A DNA stretch of 64,000 nt. It comes from Sphingobacterium bovisgrunnientis (GTDB lineage Bacteria; Bacteroidota; Bacteroidia; Sphingobacteriales; Sphingobacteriaceae). Within the stretch, counting starts at the first letter, position 1, and each line of letters begins with the position of its first letter. Below, in pieces: positions 38,046 through 47,900 of the stretch. The stretch is taken from contig NZ_WUQY01000020.1 of the NCBI RefSeq assembly GCF_009829085.1, positions 1-64,000 on the forward strand, in the 5' to 3' direction. The position numbers were made by a program, and so were the translations under genes. The notes beneath the pieces are model-generated. The model did no database searches. It worked only from the letters and a program-made list of their open reading frames with translations, and was not told the DNA's origin.

Positions 38046-39719
38046 TTACATAGTAAGTGCTTTGGATGTCGCACCGCGATCAAATGCACTTTTAGTTTTT
38101 ACGTCCTTAAAATTCGTTCCAGTCGCACGGATATTTTTGGATTCACTTCCCGATACACGCATCAGCAATTCAACAGGACTCATCGGTGTCAACTTATCAA
38201 ACGTAATACCCTCACTATCTACCACCTGAACCAATGGATTTGTATTTTCAGTATTTACACGTACATTCTTTAATGAAATATTGGTCGATGCTATAATCTC
38301 AATTCCTTTGTTTGCTTGGATATTTATGTTTTCTAATGAGACATTCTTTACGTGCATTTCTGGAAGTCCACGGAAGAAAATTCCTTTATCTGCTCCGTTT
38401 ACATGTACATTTTTAATCGTAAAATTTTTAAATTGAGGCGTCTCCTCGGTAACTGGAAGTTTCACCACTTTTATTGGCTCTTTCTCATCACCCAAAAGCG
38501 GTATTGGATCCACAGCTTCATAGTACATATCAAAAAGAATAGCTTCCCCTGGGATACCAACCATATTGATATTCTTTATAAAAATATTTTCAACTACACC
38601 TCCACGGCCTCTTTTTGTTTTGAAACGAAGCCCAATATCTGTTCCAATAAATGAACAATCTTCTACCCAAATGTTGCGTGCTCCACCACTCATCTCACTG
38701 CCAATCACAAAACCGCCATGTGCATGATAGACCACGGAGCGACGTATAATCACATTTTCTGTAGGCATTGCACGATCACGCCCTGCTTTGTCTCTTCCGG
38801 ATTTGATACAGATTCCATCATCACCCACGTCGAAAGTACAATCTTCTACCAATACATTTTTGCATGATTCTATATCCACACCATCCCCATTCTGAGCATA
38901 CCAAGGATTCCGAACCAATACATCACGCAATATCACATCCTCACACATCAGTGGATGTAAGTTCCACGCTGCAGAGTTCTGAATCGTCACGCCTTCGATT
39001 AATACTCGTTTACACTGTGTGAAAACCAATAAATTTGGTCTTAAAAAGTCTTTTACATCTAAAAAATCTTCTTTGGTAACACCAGGTTTTATGGTTCCAC
39101 TTCTATTTTCCAAAGCACCTTTTAACGAGCCTTCTGAAGGATACCAAATCTTAGCTTTCTCATCTACCACACCACCTGAAGCCAACAATTTCTTCCACTG
39201 CGAATCCGTCATTTTATTGCGCTTGACCATTCGCCACACACCGCCATTTCCGTCGATAATACCCTTACCTGTGATGGCAATATTCTCTAGATTTTTACCA
39301 GAAATAGGATTTTGATTACGCCAAGCTGGCTGTCCTTCCCAATTCGATTCTACTAGTTTGTAATCGTCAAATTTGTCAGAAAACAAAAGAATTGCTTCTC
39401 TGGAAACATGCAAGTTTACATTGCTTTTCATTTCAATAGGACCCGTAAGCCATAGCCCTGCAGGCACTAATACCACACCTCCACCACGTTGACTTATAGT
39501 CGTGATAGCTTTATTGATAGCCTCAGAATTTAAAAATTGGCCATCGCCTTTAGCACCAAAACTGGAAATATTAACCGTATCAGCCCGAAAAGATGTTGCC
39601 TTAATTATAGGCTGTTGGGGCTCATGAATCTGGGCTTTTGCCGAAAAACCAGCTAATAAACAAATTGTCGTGCTCCATATAGCACCGGATCCTTTAAATA
39701 AATTCTTAAGTATCATCAT
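38046..39719 (-). CDS. Polygalacturonase, GH28
   Basis: Hydrolyses alpha-1,4-galacturonosyl bonds of pectin by inversion; it probably acts in the periplasm or at the cell surface. The signal peptide spans about 1-29 (ending SAKAQ). The parallel beta-helix bears all the GH28 catalytic motifs: NGDGVD at 277-282, DDG at 300-302, HGG at 334-336 and RFKTKRG with Arg365 and Lys367. The two adjacent start codons are both ATG. At 557 residues it is of the long bacterial type. First gene of the six-gene pectin operon, 6 bases before GH105. A CG-centred dyad sits just upstream of its start. Confidence 0.94.
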   Translation of the reverse strand: MMILKNLFKGSGAIWSTTICLLAGFSAKAQIHEPQQPIIKATSFRADTVNISSFGAKGDGQFLNSEAINKAITTISQRGGGVVLVPAGLWLTGPIEMKSNVNLHVSREAILLFSDKFDDYKLVESNWEGQPAWRNQNPISGKNLENIAITGKGIIDGNGGVWRMVKRNKMTDSQWKKLLASGGVVDEKAKIWYPSEGSLKGALENRSGTIKPGVTKEDFLDVKDFLRPNLLVFTQCKRVLIEGVTIQNSAAWNLHPLMCEDVILRDVLVRNPWYAQNGDGVDIESCKNVLVEDCTFDVGDDGICIKSGRDKAGRDRAMPTENVIIRRSVVYHAHGGFVIGSEMSGGARNIWVEDCSFIGTDIGLRFKTKRGRGGVVENIFIKNINMVGIPGEAILFDMYYEAVDPIPLLGDEKEPIKVVKLPVTEETPQFKNFTIKNVHVNGADKGIFFRGLPEMHVKNVSLENINIQANKGIEIIASTNISLKNVRVNTENTNPLVQVVDSEGITFDKLTPMSPVELLMRVSGSESKNIRATGTNFKDVKTKSAFDRGATSKALTM

Positions 39720-39730
39720 ATATTTTAGTA

Positions 39731-39750
39731 TTGGTTATCGCGAACAACAA
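39731..39750 (-). promoter_or_regulatory. Weak LacI-type operator candidate upstream of the GH28 operon
   Basis: TTGGTTATCG/CGAACAACAA is an imperfect dyad centred on CGCG (7 of 10 positions symmetrical) 12 bases upstream of the GH28 start. It shares GTTATCG with the stronger site at 40610-40633. A second partial match, GCAAACGTTGTC, occurs near 39790. Confidence 0.3.
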
Positions 39751-39810
39751 TTTTACGTTCTTAAAATCTTAATCGAAAGAACATTCTATGCAAACGTTGT
39801 CAATCTGCTA

Positions 39811-40548
39811 CTATTTCAAATAGCTACTTAACGCTATTTTTTGTGTTTTTAATTCCCTTGCTACTAGCTCCGCAATTCGCTTTGCCCCAACTTCATTGAG
39901 GTGCGTGTTATCCGTCACACCTTCTGGATAATTCACATGCCCATTTTCCAAATGAAGAAACAATTTTTTTGAAGACTCCTCCCCAAGTTCAGAAAGCAAT
40001 TCATTGCTCACCTTGCGCATATCAATGCAAGGAACCTTGACTTTTTGAGCAAGTGCACAGGCAATATTTCCATAATCGCCGTGTGTATCTTGTAATTTGC
40101 CTTCATCAAATTTGCGTCTAGCAATTGGAGTAAGTAATATGGGAAAAGCATTTTTTGCTTTGACTAATTCAACATATTCTCGAAGATTCGCTTCAAATTG
40201 TTCTAGTGTCACACCAACATTAGGTTTATCAACTTTTTCATCATTATGACCAAATTGGATAAACACATAATCTCCAGCTTTTAAATTTTCATACACTTCT
40301 TTCCATAAACCTTCATTTTTGAATGATTTAGTACTTCGGCCGTTTTTAGCATGATTTTTTACCACAACTTCTTCTTTAAAAAAAGAAGCAAACGGCATTC
40401 CCCATCCTGTTTCAGGATGTTTGTTTTGCGATTTAATAGCCATTGTAGAATCTCCTATCATCCACACGGTTATATGACGCTTTTCAGCAAAACCAAAAAA
40501 TATTAAAAAAGATACGATAGCAACACTAACGTAAATTATGCTTTTCAT
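39811..40548 (-). CDS. SGNH-type rhamnogalacturonan acetylesterase (CE12-like)
   Basis: Removes acetyl groups from pectic galacturonate so that lyases and hydrolases can act. A signal sequence covers about residues 1-21. The SGNH blocks are complete: block I MIGDST with Ser34, the Gly of block II in NHAKNGRSTKSF, block III FGHND at 99-103, and block V DNTHLN with Asp213 and His216. The 245 residues match a single-domain CE12 enzyme. It is 91 bases upstream of the GH28 gene on the same strand, and divergent from the pectin methylesterase with the 24-bp palindrome between them. Confidence 0.9.
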   Translation of the reverse strand: MKSIIYVSVAIVSFLIFFGFAEKRHITVWMIGDSTMAIKSQNKHPETGWGMPFASFFKEEVVVKNHAKNGRSTKSFKNEGLWKEVYENLKAGDYVFIQFGHNDEKVDKPNVGVTLEQFEANLREYVELVKAKNAFPILLTPIARRKFDEGKLQDTHGDYGNIACALAQKVKVPCIDMRKVSNELLSELGEESSKKLFLHLENGHVNYPEGVTDNTHLNEVGAKRIAELVARELKTQKIALSSYLK

Positions 40549-40552
40549 TAAC

Positions 40553-40577
40553 GGTAAATTTTAAAACCTAATTTACC
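40553..40577 (-). repeat. Inverted repeat next to the acetylesterase start
   Basis: GGTAAATT (40553-40560) and AATTTACC (40570-40577) are separated by 9 bases, 5 bases upstream of the acetylesterase ATG. It could form an mRNA leader hairpin or be a binding site. Confidence 0.35.
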
Positions 40578-40609
40578 ATCAATAAGCTAGTATTCAATGA
40601 AATAAATGC

Positions 40610-40633
40610 GAAATCGTTATCGATAACGATTGC
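40610..40633. promoter_or_regulatory. LacI-type operator between acetylesterase and pectinesterase genes
   Basis: The core AATCGTTATC/GATAACGATT is a perfect 20-bp palindrome centred on CG, and 23 of 24 positions match the symmetrical sequence extending to GATTGC. It lies 52 bases before the pectinesterase start and 62 before the divergent acetylesterase start, so one protein could control both. A related site is at 57978-58001. Confidence 0.7.
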
Positions 40634-40684
40634 ATAAAATTGTATTGATACGCTAATGGATATTTAGTAATCTTGTCATAACCA

Positions 40685-41710
40685 ATGAAAAACAATTCCA
40701 TGCAGATCATAAAAACTTTATCCTTATTAATCCTATTAGTGCTTGGTACTAGCGTATCATTGCGTGCACAGACATTAGACAATAAGTTTGAAATAGGTGT
40801 TAGTACAGACGGTACTGAGGATTTTACAACGATTCAAGATGCAATAGATCATGTACGCGATTTTGCAGAATATCCTGTTGTCATTCAAATTCATCCAGGC
40901 ACTTACTTTGAGAAAGTTACGATACCCAATAACAAAAGAAATATCATTCTACGTGGGTTCAATAAAGAAAATACCATCATCAGCAATGATGATTATTCAG
41001 GAAAGAAACTTCCGACAAAGGACATAGACGGCCGAGAAGCGCATACGACTTATACCACTTACACCCTTCGTGTTGCGGGAGATGATTGTGTTGTAGAGAA
41101 TCTTACCATAGAAAATACGGCAGGTAGAGTTGGTCAAGCCGTTGCTTTGCATACAGAAGGCGATCGCATCAAAGTATTGAATTGTAATATATTTGGTAAT
41201 CAAGATTCATTTTATTTATCCAAAGCTGGTGTACGCGTATTTGTGCACGATACGCACATCAAGGGAACAACAGATTATATTTTTGGTGCTACAACGGCCT
41301 TTTTTCAGGAATGTATAATCGAAAGTTTATCCAATTCTTATATTACTGCAGCCTCAACAACGGAACACGAGCCGTATGGATTTGTGTTTTATAAGTGCAC
41401 CCTGGTCGCAGCAGATGCGAATGTAAATAAAGTTTACCTCGGTAGACCTTGGCGCCCATTTGCCAAAACTATTTTCTTGTACTGCGAGCTTGGGAGTCAC
41501 ATTACCTCAGAAGGATGGGATCCCTGGGCAGGAGACAAAAACTTTGCAGACAAACACAAAACTGCTTATTATGCGGAATACAAAAATATAGGCCCAGGAG
41601 CAAGCAATTTGTCTCAACGCGTTGCATGGTCTCATCAATTATCCGATACCGAAGCGACTAAATACAGTTTAGATAAAATTTTTAAAGGTTGGAACCCCTT
41701 AGGAAAATAG
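40685..41710 (+). CDS. Pectin methylesterase, CE8
   Basis: De-esterifies methylated homogalacturonan, releasing methanol and exposing galacturonate to GH28 and PL10. Export signal about 1-29 (ending SLRAQ). CE8 motifs on the beta-helix: GNQDSF at 171-176 (Gln173, Asp174), TDYIFG with the nucleophile Asp197, and YLGRPWRPF with Arg254 and Trp256. The 341 residues are normal. ATG at 40700 is an alternative start that keeps the signal peptide. It is followed 6 bases later by an alpha/beta esterase, forming a two-gene operon divergent from the acetylesterase. Confidence 0.94.
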   Translation: MKNNSMQIIKTLSLLILLVLGTSVSLRAQTLDNKFEIGVSTDGTEDFTTIQDAIDHVRDFAEYPVVIQIHPGTYFEKVTIPNNKRNIILRGFNKENTIISNDDYSGKKLPTKDIDGREAHTTYTTYTLRVAGDDCVVENLTIENTAGRVGQAVALHTEGDRIKVLNCNIFGNQDSFYLSKAGVRVFVHDTHIKGTTDYIFGATTAFFQECIIESLSNSYITAASTTEHEPYGFVFYKCTLVAADANVNKVYLGRPWRPFAKTIFLYCELGSHITSEGWDPWAGDKNFADKHKTAYYAEYKNIGPGASNLSQRVAWSHQLSDTEATKYSLDKIFKGWNPLGK

Positions 41711-41716
41711 TCTACA

Positions 41717-42679
41717 ATGCGTTTTCTGTTTTTTTTAATCGTTCTTTTGGGACAGCTAAATCATCCTCAAAATTTATTTGGGCAAACGATTATTATCCCA
41801 AAAGACACTTCCTTCAGTGTTTATTCTACTTTTGAGAAAGAAAAGAAAAAATTCCCATACATTCAGATAGCCCAAGTCAACAGTAAACATGTTAAGGTTT
41901 CGAAAGACCTCACCTACAAAAATGTGGGGAATAGAGATTTGAAAGTGGATATTTTTGAGCCTAGAATTCTCCATAAAAATGTTGCAATAGTTTTAATACA
42001 TGGCGGTGGATGGCGATCTGGAGACAAAACGCATATGCATCAACTTTCCTTAGCCCTTGCAGAAAAAGGTTATACGTGCGTTGCAGTAGAGTATAGGTTA
42101 TCATTAGAAGCTAAATATCCAGCTGCTGTAGAGGATATTCAAGATGCAATTAGTTGGTTGAAGAAAAATTCAAAAATATACAACATCGATCGGAAAAATA
42201 TCATTTGTTTAGGCACTTCTTCCGGTGGTCAGTTAGCCGCTCTCGTTGGCGCGCTTAACAAATCAATTCATAAGGAAAGAAATTATGGCGTCAATAATCC
42301 TTCCATCAAAGCTGTCGTAAACATCGATGGTTTATTATCTTTCACGCATCCGGATGCGGAAGAAGGAAAAATGGCATCAGAATGGCTTGGAGGAGATTCG
42401 ACACAAGCTTCAACTAATTGGAAAGAAGCTTCTGCACTGACACATTTATCTAAGAACTCTTCGCCTATGTTATTCATTACGAGTGGTTATAAGAGGTTTA
42501 GCGCAGGTAAAAATGAAGTAAAAACCAAATATAAAGAATGGAACATCCATGTGGAGGAGTTACATTTTGAACAGTCTCCTCATACATTTTGGTATTTTCA
42601 TCCCTGGTTTATCCCAACCGTGAATAAGGTTGACTCATATATCTCTATCCTTACAAATTCAGAGAGTTTAAAAATTTAA
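41717..42679 (+). CDS. Secreted alpha/beta-hydrolase, probable carbohydrate esterase
   Basis: A 320-residue esterase with a signal peptide (1-23, ending LFGQ). The oxyanion motif HGGGW is at 95-99 and the nucleophile elbow GTSSG at 166-170 with Ser168. The catalytic His is probably in SPHTFWYF near 293, with an Asp upstream. This arrangement is typical of BD-FAE-like enzymes and hormone-sensitive-lipase-like esterases that remove acetyl or feruloyl groups from plant polysaccharides. Co-transcription with pectin methylesterase (6-base gap) supports action on pectin side groups; the exact substrate is not shown. Confidence 0.85.
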   Translation: MRFLFFLIVLLGQLNHPQNLFGQTIIIPKDTSFSVYSTFEKEKKKFPYIQIAQVNSKHVKVSKDLTYKNVGNRDLKVDIFEPRILHKNVAIVLIHGGGWRSGDKTHMHQLSLALAEKGYTCVAVEYRLSLEAKYPAAVEDIQDAISWLKKNSKIYNIDRKNIICLGTSSGGQLAALVGALNKSIHKERNYGVNNPSIKAVVNIDGLLSFTHPDAEEGKMASEWLGGDSTQASTNWKEASALTHLSKNSSPMLFITSGYKRFSAGKNEVKTKYKEWNIHVEELHFEQSPHTFWYFHPWFIPTVNKVDSYISILTNSESLKI

Positions 42680-42766
42680 CCCCTGGTTAGCCCGCGAGAA
42701 GAGTTGTATTTTTTAAAATATTACACTACTAACCAACCAAAATTAGTATACTTCAATTAAAAGTTT

Positions 42767-44083
42767 CTATTTGATGAAATTAAGTTCTAAAGCCCGTTTA
42801 TAGCAGATTAACATCCGCTCCCGAGCCTCGCTATGGGCAATAATTTCTTTTGGATATTCATTGGTACCAAATTTCGGAACCCATTGTTTTACATATTGTA
42901 AATTCTTATCAAATTTTTCCATTTGAAGTTTAGGGTTGAATACTCTATAATAAGGGGCTGCGTCACAGCCTGAACCAGCAACCCATTGCCAATTACCATT
43001 ATTTGCAGAAAGGTCATAGTCATTAAGTTTTTTAGCAAAATATGCCTCACCCCAACGCCAGTCTATTAAAAGATGTTTACAAAGAAAACTAGCTGTAATC
43101 ATCCTAATCCTATTATGCATATAGCCAGTAGCATTTAGCTGTTTCATACCCGCATCTACAATTGGATATCCCGTTTCGCCCATGCACCAACGCTCAAATT
43201 CCTCTTCATTATTCCTCCATTGAATATAATCGTAATTAGGTTTAAAACATTCTTTTACTACCTTTGGAAAATGATATATAATCATCATAAAAAACTCTCT
43301 CCAAATTAATTCATTTAACCAAATATGGTTATGACTTAATGCATAACCAACGCACTCACGGATGCTGATAGTTCCAAAACGCAAGGCAATACCGAGCTGT
43401 GTAGTATGCTGCATATAAGGAAAGTCTCGATATTTATCGTAGTTCTCTATAATTTTTTGATCAAGATAAGGCTTTTGAAAAATAATATCAGTTTTAGTAA
43501 ATCCAATTTCCTTTAAAGACGGAATTGCTTTATGATCTAGCTTTAGAAAATTAGAATAATTTGGCTTATTTACTCTATAATGCTCTGATTTTAGGGTTTC
43601 CTTCCATTTCTTAGAATAGGGCGTATAAATAGTATAAGGAGATTGATCAGATTTTAAAATATCTTTTTTGTCAAATATGACTTGATCTTTACAAGCTGTA
43701 AACTCTATGTTTTGTGCTTTAAAGTATAAATAAATTTGAACATCACGCTGTATAGCTAAAGGCTCATAATCCCTGTTAATAAAAACTGATTTAATGCTAT
43801 ACTTTTCACTTAATTCCTTAAATAGGTGCAACGGTGAGCCAATATAAGTATTTAAAGTAGTTTTAAACTCCCTTAATTTTAAGTTAATAGCATAAAGTGA
43901 TTGATGTATATAATCAATTCTCCTATCATTTTTGTCATCTAACTTTTTTAAAATATCTGTATCAAAAATAAATATTGGCAGAACAGGATATTTGCTGTTA
44001 AGAGCATAATATAACCCAACATTATCCTCAAGACGTAAATCTCTTCGAAACCAGAATATAGATATTTCTTTCTTTACTTCCAT
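42767..44083 (-). CDS. phrB: Deoxyribodipyrimidine photolyase (class I CPD photolyase/cryptochrome)
   Basis: Repairs UV-induced pyrimidine dimers using blue light and FAD. The N-terminal Rossmann-like domain starts ISIFWFRRDLRLEDN; the FAD domain has LIWREFFMMIIYHFP, GETGYPIVDAGMKQLNATGYMHNR, RMITASFLCKHLLIDWRWGE and DYDLSANNGNWQWVAGSG, all standard for class I. I chose the ATG at 44083 (438 aa); the frame also opens at a GTG three codons upstream. It stands alone between the pectin locus and a signalling pair. Confidence 0.93.
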   Translation of the reverse strand: MEVKKEISIFWFRRDLRLEDNVGLYYALNSKYPVLPIFIFDTDILKKLDDKNDRRIDYIHQSLYAINLKLREFKTTLNTYIGSPLHLFKELSEKYSIKSVFINRDYEPLAIQRDVQIYLYFKAQNIEFTACKDQVIFDKKDILKSDQSPYTIYTPYSKKWKETLKSEHYRVNKPNYSNFLKLDHKAIPSLKEIGFTKTDIIFQKPYLDQKIIENYDKYRDFPYMQHTTQLGIALRFGTISIRECVGYALSHNHIWLNELIWREFFMMIIYHFPKVVKECFKPNYDYIQWRNNEEEFERWCMGETGYPIVDAGMKQLNATGYMHNRIRMITASFLCKHLLIDWRWGEAYFAKKLNDYDLSANNGNWQWVAGSGCDAAPYYRVFNPKLQMEKFDKNLQYVKQWVPKFGTNEYPKEIIAHSEARERMLICYKRALELNFIK

Positions 44084-44486
44084 GGATTTCACATATTAAG
44101 TAAACATGTTCATTTTAAAATTCAGTTTAATTAGTCTTTGTAACCCTGCTGTAGACAAATAAAAATTTAGAAATGGATTAAATGTTAATTATAAAATTCA
44201 CAAATTAAACCAAAGCAACACAGGTGTAAAACTACACTTTTGCATCAACATTTAGTATTTATTTCTACCATAATTGTTCCAAAAAATGTTTTTATGCGCA
44301 TTTTTTATATAAATGGCCCATAAATTTTTTGAGTATTTAATCCCATACAAGAAATAACTATGATTTGAAATGTCTCAAATTCTCCGTAAATTCCGATAAA
44401 ATCGTTAAAAGATTTTAGAACCAGGGTATAATAGTAGGCTATAATCCTGCAATAAATCAAATTTTAATACATAATAAATATTGCCA
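44084..44486. other. Intergenic region upstream of the response regulator
   Basis: About 400 AT-rich bases between the divergent photolyase and response-regulator genes. They must hold both promoters, but I see no exact TAnnTTTG box or notable dyad. Confidence 0.4.
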
Positions 44487-44858
44487 ATGCATCAGGTACT
44501 ATTAATTGATGATAATCAAATAATGAATTTTATCCATCAAAAAATTATTTCTTCCGAATATCCTGAAGCTTCCATCTTAAATTTTGAGAATGGAAAATCT
44601 GCGCTTGCTCACATTTATAACAATCCAGCATTTTCTTTTACGGTCTTTCTCGACATAAATATGCCAATAATGGATGGGTGGGAATTTTTAAATGCCCTCA
44701 CAAAGAATGAGAAAGGCTACAACTTAAAAATTTTTTTACTGAGTTCCTCTATAGATGTTCAAGATAAAATAAAAGCAAAGGAGTTTAGTCTAGTTGAGTC
44801 ATATTTAGTTAAGCCCCTCACCAAGCAGATTATTAAAAATTTAAATATAAATCCATGA
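44487..44858 (+). CDS. Single-domain response regulator (receiver only)
   Basis: A 123-residue CheY-like receiver with no output domain. The acidic pair is in LLIDDNQ (Asp8-Asp9), the phospho-acceptor is Asp56 in FLDINMPIMDGW, the Ser switch in FLLSSSID and the conserved Lys in YLVKPL. ATG 44487 is preferred over the in-frame TTG two codons upstream. The large PAS/GAF sensor starts 71 bases downstream on the same strand, so the pair probably forms one signalling module. An output would need another partner protein. Confidence 0.9.
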   Translation: MHQVLLIDDNQIMNFIHQKIISSEYPEASILNFENGKSALAHIYNNPAFSFTVFLDINMPIMDGWEFLNALTKNEKGYNLKIFLLSSSIDVQDKIKAKEFSLVESYLVKPLTKQIIKNLNINP

Positions 44859-44929
44859 AAAGATTCATATGCACCAATCAAAAGCGCAATTAAACAATTG
44901 ACAATCAAGCTACATAACACTTAAAAAGT

Positions 44930-47900
44930 ATGACTAACAGCTCTTTCCAACTGTCTAATAACAACTTTGATTTCTTGAGTTTTATACCTGTCCCAGTAGT
45001 GGTTTATCAAAAAGAATCACTACAATTTCTTGCTATAAATAAGGAAGCTATACAACTCTATGGCTATAGTGAAGATGAATTTTTAAACATGAAATTGAAC
45101 GATATTTGGCAGACTGTAGGTGATACAGAGACCGAAATAATATGCAGTAATTTTGACTATAACAAAGGAATTAAAAATGAAGTTGTTTATAGACATAAAA
45201 ATGCGAATGGCAACACTTTATATGTTCAAATTAAATGTAATAGCATTCATTACCGAGGGATTGACGCTGAAATAATTACTATAACTGATCTTACGACAAG
45301 ATATGAAAAACAGCAGAAAATTTTAGCCCAAAAAGATTATTTAAAAGCCATAGGAAATATAAGTCAAATTTGGTTAAAGTCAACTGACTGGATGCAGTCG
45401 CTATATCGCTGCTTCGAAATTATTGGTGAAATAATAGAAGTGGATCGTATTTACTTCTTCGAAAATAACTTAAAAAATGAAACTACCTCCCAAAAACTTG
45501 AATGGAATAGGACTAATATTGAACCAGAAATTGACAATCCATTGTTACAAGATGCAAAACTATCTGATTACCATCTTATCATAAACTCTTTAAAAGAAAA
45601 GAAACACTTTGAGGCTATAGTCAATGAGCTACCCCCCTCATGGTCAAAAAGTGTATTAGAGGCACAAAACATAAAATCGGCACTTACACTCCCCATATTT
45701 GTCGATGAGGAATTTTATGGGTTTATAGGCTTTGATGATTGTAAAAAATATAAACGATTTTCAGAAGATGAATTTCAATTATTGTATGCACTGACTTCAA
45801 ATCTTGCACAAGTACTTAAATCCCATAAAGCATATCAAGAATTATCATTTAGCGAAGGTAAATACAAATCTTTAATTGAAAATGGAAATGACCTTGTGGC
45901 TATTTTGGATAAAAATGGAAATTATAAATATGTTGCTCCTTCATCAAAAACAGTATTAGGAATCGATGCAACAGAATTTATAGGGAAAAGTGCTTTCGAT
46001 TTTGTTTATGAAGAAGATTTGCCTAGAGTGAAACACTTACTATCCAAAATTCAAAATAAAAAATATATCTCTATTGAACCATATCGTTTTCCTGATGCCC
46101 AGGGAAACCTTAGATGGGTACGTACTGAGCTTTCCAATCACCTAAACACACCCTTAATTGAAGGAATTGTTGCGAACACACATGATGTTACTGACGAAAT
46201 AAAACAGACAATAATTAACAATCTGGTTACAGAAATTAGTTTAGCAATAGCTAAACCAAATTCTTTAGTAACCTGCCTTCATGAAGCATTAAAAAAGTTA
46301 GTTAAAGTTTCAAAAATATGTATGAGTGAAATATGGCTGATAACCCCTGATAATAGCCAATTGAATCTTATTACAAAAGCTTATCAAAAAACTGATACAG
46401 AGGCCTTTCATTTTCAGTCTTTACATACTACCAACTTTAGATTTAATGAAGGGTTACCAGGAAGAGTATGGAAGGAGAAAAATAAAGTTGTATGGGAAAA
46501 TCTCCCTAAACATAAAAAATTTCTTCGAACAAAAGCTGCAAAAATAGCAAAACTTTCATCCGGCATAGGATTTCCTATTATCTATGCCGATCAATTTCTT
46601 GGCTGCATCACATGCTTTTCAAAAGATTCTTCTGAAAAACTTACGGAACAAATTTGTATTTTAAGTAGTGTAATCCAGAAATTAGGCATAGTAATAAAAC
46701 AAAAATTAACAGAAGAGGAATACCGAAACTTTTTTAATATTTCCCCAGACCCTAGATGTGTTGTCGGTTTCGATGGCTATATAAAAAAATGTAATAAAGC
46801 GTTTATTTCTCTAATTGGTTTTTCTAAGAAACATTTATATACTACACCCATTTCTAATTTTATATACCCAGATGATAAAGATAAAGTTGCCCAAAGTATT
46901 AATTCTTTAATACAAGGACAATCATCAGAACCTTTTAAGGGAAGACTTATCGCCTCTAATGGTGAAGTTAAATGGTTGTTATGTTCTGCCACAGCATTAA
47001 CTGAATCTAAGACTATAATTGCTGTTGGTAAAGATATTACAGAACAAACCCTTGCAGAAAAAAAATTAAAAACAGCTTACGAGCGATTAAAAACAGCACA
47101 AAAAATTGCTAAACTAGGTTACTGGTACCGAGAAATTAATTCGGACGTTTCGGTATGGAGCGAGGAAACATATGCCATTTATGAATATCAACCCGAGACA
47201 TTCACACCCACTAAAGAGAACTTATTACAAACATTCAAGCCTGCCGACAGGTATTTAATTTCAGATGACCCCGCAATACACCTTACTGATACAAAAGTAC
47301 AAAGTTTTGAACACGAAATAATTACATCGTCAGGCAAAAGTAAATGGGTTCGTCAAGAAGTACAACTAATAACTGATGAAAAAGGTACTCCTGTCAGAAT
47401 CGAAGGAACAATACAAGACATCACTGAGAGAAAAGAATATGAAAAGCAACTGCATTTAAGTAATGAAGTCTTTATACTAGCAATGAAAGCAAGTAATGAA
47501 TTGATTTGGAACGTTGATTTAACGACTAATCAGCTCATAAGAAGAAAGAATCATAATCAAACATTTGATTATAATTTAAGCGAAACATTCTCGATAGAAA
47601 ATTCATGGTTCACCGCCATAGATCCTAGTGACCGATTAAGAGTCTGGGCATCTCTTGAATACGCTCTTAAAAATAAAACTCAAGAAACATGGCGTGAAGA
47701 ATATAAAATTATATTAACTGATGGGTCAGTATCATATGTGGTAGACAGATGCAATATATTAAGAGATCAAGATGGAAATGCGGTAAGATTGGTAGGAGCA
47801 GCTTTAGATGTATCCGTATCGCGCGGAAATATGGAGCGAATTAAGAAGCAAAATGAAGCCCTTCGAGAAATTGCTTGGACACAGTCACATTTAATACGTA

